Source of the DNA: Neurospora intermedia
Lineage: Eukaryota > Ascomycota > Sordariomycetes > Sordariales > Sordariaceae
Assembly: GCA_037102815.1 (NCBI GenBank)
Contig: BTPP01000007.1
Location: 682,001-746,000 of the forward strand
DNA length: 64,000 nucleotides
Direction of reading: 5' to 3'
This document shows positions 59,087-64,000 of the stretch, one piece after another. Each line of letters starts with the position of its first letter. The first letter of the stretch is position 1. The notes beneath the pieces were generated by a model. It saw only the letters and a list, made by a program, of their open reading frames with translations, had not been told where the DNA came from and did no database searches. The translations under genes and the position numbers were made by a program.

Positions 59087-59692
59087 ATGTCCAGAATCTC
59101 AGACGCCGTCAAAGCCGACCATGCGCTCATCACCGAGGCGTACCACGCCATTAGCAGCGCCGAACCAGAGGATCGTCACTCGCTGAGAAACAAGTTCATC
59201 TGGGCACTTGACCGCTACCTGCGTGTTGAGGACCTCGTCTTAACTCCGGCATTGGAGCAGCATCTGGCAAGTCACGGCCACCAACGACGTCAAAGACTGT
59301 CTGATGATTTCGAAAGTGTAAGTCTATCGAAAGAGAGATCTAGAATGCTTGACTGAAGATTCTGACTAATATCTCTGACAATACAGATAAACTCCAAGCT
59401 CCGACACATGCAACGCTTCGATCCCGCCCAAGAAAGCTTCAATTCGTCCCTACACGCCATCTGGGTGGACCTACAACCACATGTCCTCGAGGAGGAGCGC
59501 AGCGATCTCCATCGGCTGGAGGACAACATATCAGAGACCGAATCCACCGAGCTCAGCAACAAGTACAACAGGATCAAGGACATGTTGCAGAAGCCATATG
59601 GCAAGGACGGAGCACCCGATTCAAGGATTTTGACAGCCATTTTGGAGATGCCCAGACAGGACCTAATTGTTAAGCTTGGGTTGACAGAGTGA
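59087..59692 (+). CDS. HHE (hemerythrin-like) domain protein with missing ligands
   Basis: Two exons (59087-59317 and 59387-59692) are joined by a 69-base intron (GTAAGT...ACAG), giving 178 residues. The layout is that of fungal HHE proteins: ISDAVKADHALI at the start, a second helix ALDRYLRVEDLVLTPALEQHL, a third around RRQRLSDDFESINSKL, and a fourth LQPHVLEEERSDLHRLEDNI. In the family these helices carry His/Glu ligands of a diiron site. Here His11 and the His/Glu of helix four remain, but the expected His of helix two (now Tyr in DRYLR), of helix three (Asp/Phe in RLSDDF) and the last one (Arg-Ser in EERSD) seem absent. It may therefore bind metal weakly or not at all. The role is unknown. 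Confidence 0.78.
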
Positions 59693-60156
59693 TGGAAGAG
59701 TTCTGATTCTTGTTTGCGGCAAGCGTAAGCTTCGGGTCTAGACTCCTCAGTGATGCACGTTCTTTTCATGTGTAAGTAATTGCTGTTCTTGGCAATCAAG
59801 ATGCCACTCCAACTTCGCCTTCTCTGGTCTTGTTCATTCTTTCCCATCTCCGAACTCAATAATGGCAGAATTCCTGACTTGTGCTACACCAGGAGGATTT
59901 GCCATAGACTACTACTGCCCGCTCAAGAAAAGTACAAGGATAACTGGAAGCTTCGATGACGTCCTGCCTCCTGGTTGCTTCGCGTCAGTTGCCCATCCAT
60001 GAGACAGACAAGAAAACTGACCATGTCTTTGGATAAACCACAGCACAAACTTTCACACAGGTTCACGATAGCTTTGCTACAGTGACCATTTTTACCATTA
60101 TCAATTGCCCGCATACAATCAATACATTAGCGAAGCATCCAATTTCTCTTCCGACA
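59693..60156. other. Intergenic, no supported gene
   Basis: About 460 bases with the 3' end of the HHE gene and the leader of the transporter. Nothing else is seen. Confidence 0.55.
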
Positions 60157-61827
60157 ATGTGGTCGGTAGTCCAATATCGACGTATCGCAAAACAAGTAGA
60201 GGCTGAAGTCGAATCAGGCCGTCTACCAGGCTTGTACCTGAATTCTGGAGCACATGATGTCGAAGCACCCGGAGACTAGGAAGACACGAATACTGAAGAC
60301 ACTCAACCGCGCAGCAACAAAGAAGACCTCATTATTGTTTCGACAATCGGCGATAATGACCCCATCGACCCCAGAAACTGGCCACTCGCAGCCCGATGCA
60401 AGAACATCGCCATCCTGTTTTTCCTCATCTTCGCCCAGGGATACTCAGCCGGCGCCGAATCAATGGCCAACGCCAACATTGCCGAAGAATACCGCGTGGA
60501 CCCGTCCCTCGAAGCGCTCTCCACGGCCATGTACTTGTTCGGTATGGGGTCCGGTGCTCTCTTTGCCGGACCGCTATCCGAAACCTTTGGTCGAAGCCCA
60601 GTCTATCTGACCTCTACTTTCTGTTACATCTTTTTCGTCCTTGGCTCCGCCCTGAGGCCGACATTTGGTGGACATGTTGTATGTCGGTATTTTGTTGGCT
60701 TGTTTGCGAGCGGAACTCTGGGCAGCAACGGCTCGAGTGTACAGGATCAGTTCAGTTTTGTTGGGAGGACATTCGCTTTTCCTGTAATCGCTTGGGCAAA
60801 CGTTGCAGGCAAGCCTCTCCTTTTCCACTATCCAACTGTAACTCACTTGGCTAACATGATAACAGCTCCGGTCATCGCACCAATTGCAGGCGGATTCATC
60901 ATCGCGGACCGATACCTCGGCTGGCACTGGACAGAATGGGTAACGCTCGTCATCTCCGGCACCGCTTTTTTGGTCTCCTTCCTCTTCTTACCCGAGACTT
61001 ATCTGCCCAAACTGCTCGAATGGAAAGCCGAACACCTCCGCCGCCTCACCAACGACCAGCGTTACGTGTCCGCGCATGCTCAAAACCTCCGACAGAAATC
61101 CTTTGCCAAACGCCTGAGAACTCGCCTCTCGCTTCCGCTCAAGTTCATCCACACCGAGTCCGTCATCACAGTCCTGGGAATCTATCTCATCCTGCTTTAC
61201 ACCCTTCTCTTCACCTTCCTGTCAGGCTTCGACCAAATCTTTCGCCAAGCTCATGACCTTGACGAGGGCCAAACCGGCGCTTGTTTTGGCGCCCTTGCGG
61301 CCGGTGCCACCTCCTTCATGCTCGCAGTACCGGGTCTCTATCTCTGGGCCCGCCGCCGCGAAGCGCGTCTCACAAGTAGTACACAGAATGCGAATGCCAC
61401 GCTCGATCCCGAGTTCCGGCTGTATCCCGGCTTTGTGGCCGGCCCGCTGCTCCCGGCCGCCTTGTTCTGGCTGGGCTGGACGGACGTAGAGGCGATACCC
61501 ATGTGGTCTGTACTGGGGGCATGCTGCCTTTTCGGTCTGGTCTTGATGGCCCTCTATACCAGCAGTTACGGGTACATTGTTGATAGTTATGGAGTACATG
61601 CTGGAAGCGCTCTTTCTGCTATCACGATGCTGAGGTATATCATTGCTGGTGGCATGGCTTTGGGGACGAGACCGTTGTTTACGGTGCCGGGTTTTGGGGT
61701 GAAATGGACCATGACGACTCTGGGATGTGTGGCAGTTGTTCTTGCTCCGGCGCCGTTTGTGTTTTGGAAGATGGGGCCAAAGTTGAGGAAGAGGAGTGCG
61801 TATGCTATTAGTCCGTGTGAGAAGTAG
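60157..61827 (+). pseudogene. MFS drug/solute transporter interrupted by an in-frame TAG
   Basis: An MFS transporter of the DHA1-like fungal type. The frame starts MWSVVQYRRIAKQVEAEVES, runs 40 codons to TAG at 60277-60279, then continues in the same frame with a normal N-terminal tail (NDPIDPRNWP) and helix 1 (AILFFLIFAQGYSAG) to the end at 61827. A 57-base intron at 60809-60865 is GC-AG (GCAG|GCAAGC, CTAAC branch site). Removing it restores IAWANVAAPVIAPIAGG. The total would be 537 residues, full length for 12 helices. Motifs LSETFGRSPVYL and FLPETYLPKLL are present. No GT-AG intron that preserves frame can remove the TAG. One C-to-T change from CAG, or one G-to-A change from TGG, explains it. 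The next in-frame ATG (60463) would lose helix 1. A young pseudogene is likely; readthrough or a strain-specific allele are alternatives. Confidence 0.78.
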
Positions 61828-63503
61828 TTGGTATTATGGTATACCTTGAACCTTTTGTTGTTGTATACGTTTTGATCAAAATTATTGATATTGGACATTC
61901 ACTTGAAAGAAGTTACACTGTCGTCACAATAGGAAACTAAAATCAACAATGATTACACCTCACCTTGAAGATATCGCATCGAAATCCCCTCCACCCTGCA
62001 CGGATGTCATCACCCCCGAGTGATTCTCAGTTCCTCACTCGTGATAACATGGTGCTATCACTTCGCCCGATCTCTGAATGGTAGCCAAACTGAGAGGACA
62101 AAAGGTACCTAACATATATCCGGTGGAAGTTTCAGAAGAGTGACCTTGACATTGGAGCCACCAAACGACGTGATTGAGGACATAGAGAGATGCTACATCT
62201 TGAACACGTTTTTCTCTTCTTCATCATACAGAGTTTCTCTTGCAGCAAGGTCCTCACATCTGAGAATGGCCTCCATGTCGAATTCCGTCGTAACCGAGCT
62301 CTCCGAGGCCTCATCAGCACCACCACCACCACCAACAACGACAACAGCAGACAGCCATTCCTAACATACCCCAAACCTGATCAGCAGTCAACTCAAACAA
62401 CAAAGACTAGGTAGGTACCTACGTACGACCTCTCAACCCCCATTGACCCTAAGTCCCTTATAGCGGGGTCGGCCTTCGTCAAAAGCTCACTTCCATATTA
62501 TCCTTCGACCACGTCGATGTCACCGTTATTGGTTGCGGTACGGGGCCCCTTTGTTTGTTTATCTTCGGGTCTAGGGATGTGCTTGAGTAGTGTACCTGTA
62601 GACGTGTTGGAAGGCAGAGGTACATGTACTTTCTCATGTCTCGAAACAACACGACCTACCGCGGTGGGAAAAAAAAACAGAGACTGTAACACATGCTGAC
62701 CTTGACTGACTGTGGCTATTCCAAACTACCTAGTAGACAAGAGAACATAGGTACCTACTCTCGCAGCTGCAACATGAAGTTACAACCCGGGGCGCGACAG
62801 TCGAATACCATTAGACGAATGGCAAAAAAAACCTCGGCCACTCTTGAGGAGGCAATAATATACCTACAACCCAAATCCTCCTACACTACACTACATACCT
62901 CTGCTATGTAAGCAAATGGATGGCTGCCTCTTCCTTCCCCTCCCCATCCCAGCTAAGTCAGGATCCGAAAGCAGCACATGGCAACACATGGCAGAACACT
63001 AGATACCTAGGTAGAAGGAATTATGTCATAGGTAGTGTAGTGTATCGCAATCCCATTCCAGCTGAAAAGACCAGACGACTCAGACAAGAGACGTCGTTTA
63101 TATGAACACGAACCTTGTGAAGCTTGAATTCAATTGAATTGAGCTTGACTTGCCAGAGTGAGGCTGACAAAACTCGCGCCATCAACACTTACCTACACTA
63201 AAACCTAGACGTAACTGAATACCTAACAAGGCAAAGTAAGGTTTTGGGGAGAAGATGAGGTAAATGAGGATAGGAGGGGAAATAGTTTCACGTGCAAGTT
63301 TTTAGTGTACTGCGTATGTATGTAGTTCAAAGCAGCCAGGCCAGGAACAGGAACATGGAGGAACAGGAACAGGAACTGCCCCTGGCCACAGGCCTCGATC
63401 AACGAATCGGCGTGCGCCGTTCCACTGTTTCTGGTTCAGCTCCCCCATACTATGGTACATACATACGGGTTGAGCCATGGTGCTAATGCAAGGGGCGGCA
63501 GCA

Positions 63504-63550
63504 GGTACACTACACTACACTAGGTACACTAGGTACACTACACTAAGGTA
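63504..63550 (+). repeat. (TACAC/GGTACACTA)n short tandem repeat
   Basis: Alternating TACAC pentamers and GGTACACTA nonamers over about 45 bases. Shorter versions of the same pentamer occur at 42639-42655 and 62881-62897. Confidence 0.75.
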
Positions 63551-63584
63551 CGGGCAGCATGGTGAGCAGCAACAGCAGGCTAGC

Positions 63585-63655
63585 AGCAAGCACTGCTCAG
63601 CACTCAGCAAGCACTACTCAGCAAGAAGCAAGCAAGAAGCAAGCAAGCAAGCAGC
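63585..63655 (+). repeat. AGCA/AGCAAG-rich repeat
   Basis: About 70 bases of degenerate AGCAAGCACT and AAGCAAGC units on the + strand. Confidence 0.7.
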
Positions 63656-64000
63656 GGACGATGGACGGAAGTGAGATCGGCCCTCGGCGAGATCTTCCGG
63701 AAAATCTTCACCCCAACCCCCAATTGCCACACTACCAATGAAAAAGGATTCCGAGAGACAAGCCAGGGGGGGTTTTCCCACATGGCAAATTAGACATAGT
63801 CCGTCATTGAGAGAGATCTGATTGACGAGCTGTGGTGTGGCATGGTGTGGCATGGTGGCTGGCGAGATGGCTCAAAATTCTCACAAAGTTGAGAAGTGCC
63901 AGTTTGGTGGTGTTTTGGCTGGATGGCTACTACTGGCTACTGGCTATGGGTTCGGTATTCACATGTCCGTCCGCCGCCCGAATCTGTTATGGTGTGAAAG

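Larger units (their letters stand above)
61828..64000. other. Gene-free right end with short repeats
   Basis: About 2.2 kb. It is rich in AGGTAGGT/ACCTACCT and GGTACCTA motifs (near 62410, 62750 and 63005). Two repeat blocks are listed separately. Short frames show no protein motif. Any gene reached by the right edge is not visible. Confidence 0.45.

Noticed and set aside
60226-60279. Intron of 46 bases that would remove the TAG in the MFS gene (donor GTACCT, acceptor ACTAG)
   Set aside because: It shifts the frame and destroys the conserved N-terminal tail that follows in the original frame.
1-64000. CRISPR arrays, 5S rRNA genes, riboswitches or a biosynthetic gene cluster
   Set aside because: None was seen on reading both strands; the gene content is unrelated housekeeping and transport functions.

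Overview
This window looks like nuclear DNA of a filamentous ascomycete, most likely Neurospora or a close member of the Sordariales. The reasons are: short introns with GTRNGT donors and CTAAC-type branch sites; conserved fungal genes separated by long intergenic gaps; an intron-bearing tRNA-His; and an AT-rich left end in which CpA and TpG are almost gone and TpA is in excess, the mark of repeat-induced point mutation (RIP). I read the organism from sequence character only. All exon joins were worked out by hand from splice signals and frame.

Layout. 1-5400: a RIP-destroyed Ty3/gypsy retrotransposon on the + strand. Protease, reverse transcriptase, RNase H and integrase can still be read through many TAA/TAG stops. 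It ends in a polypurine tract and a probable 3' LTR. 6.3-11.5 kb: histone chaperone RTT106 (-), argininosuccinate lyase (-) and a VPS4-associated VFA1-like protein (+); the last two are divergent and share a promoter with a perfect TGACTCA site. 13.25-13.68 kb: a non-coding terminal-inverted-repeat element. 14.2-18.7 kb: a very acidic 2EXR-domain protein and an alpha/beta hydrolase with an Asp nucleophile. 21.3-24.7 kb: two unrecognised proteins, one built from two similar modules. 25.6-30.6 kb: a six-exon secreted PhoD-type alkaline phosphatase and a five-exon MFS sugar transporter, both on -. 34-35.9 kb: polynucleotide kinase/3'-phosphatase, with an in-frame upstream start that would add a mitochondrial-type presequence. 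36.7-37.6 kb: an unrecognised low-complexity protein. 38.74-38.94 kb: a pogo/Fot1-like MITE inside a long gene-free stretch. 44.4-46.4 kb: a CNT nucleoside transporter. 47.4-48.4 kb: a G28 run, a purine tract and a possible decayed membrane-protein gene. 50.3-53.8 kb: a type II P-type cation ATPase. 54.3-55.4 kb: an AhpD/CMD-like protein. 56.1 kb: tRNA-His(GUG). 56.3-58.2 kb: mitochondrial succinyl-CoA:3-oxoacid CoA-transferase. 59.1-59.7 kb: an HHE-like protein that has lost several expected ligands. 60.2-61.8 kb: an MFS transporter broken by one in-frame TAG.

The genes are mostly unrelated housekeeping and transport functions in ordinary fungal order. I found no biosynthetic gene cluster and no clearly new multi-gene system. 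The observations most worth a second look are the two MITE-like elements, the single-TAG transporter, the dual-start PNKP, the bipartite 494-residue protein and the long post-integrase frame of the gypsy element.
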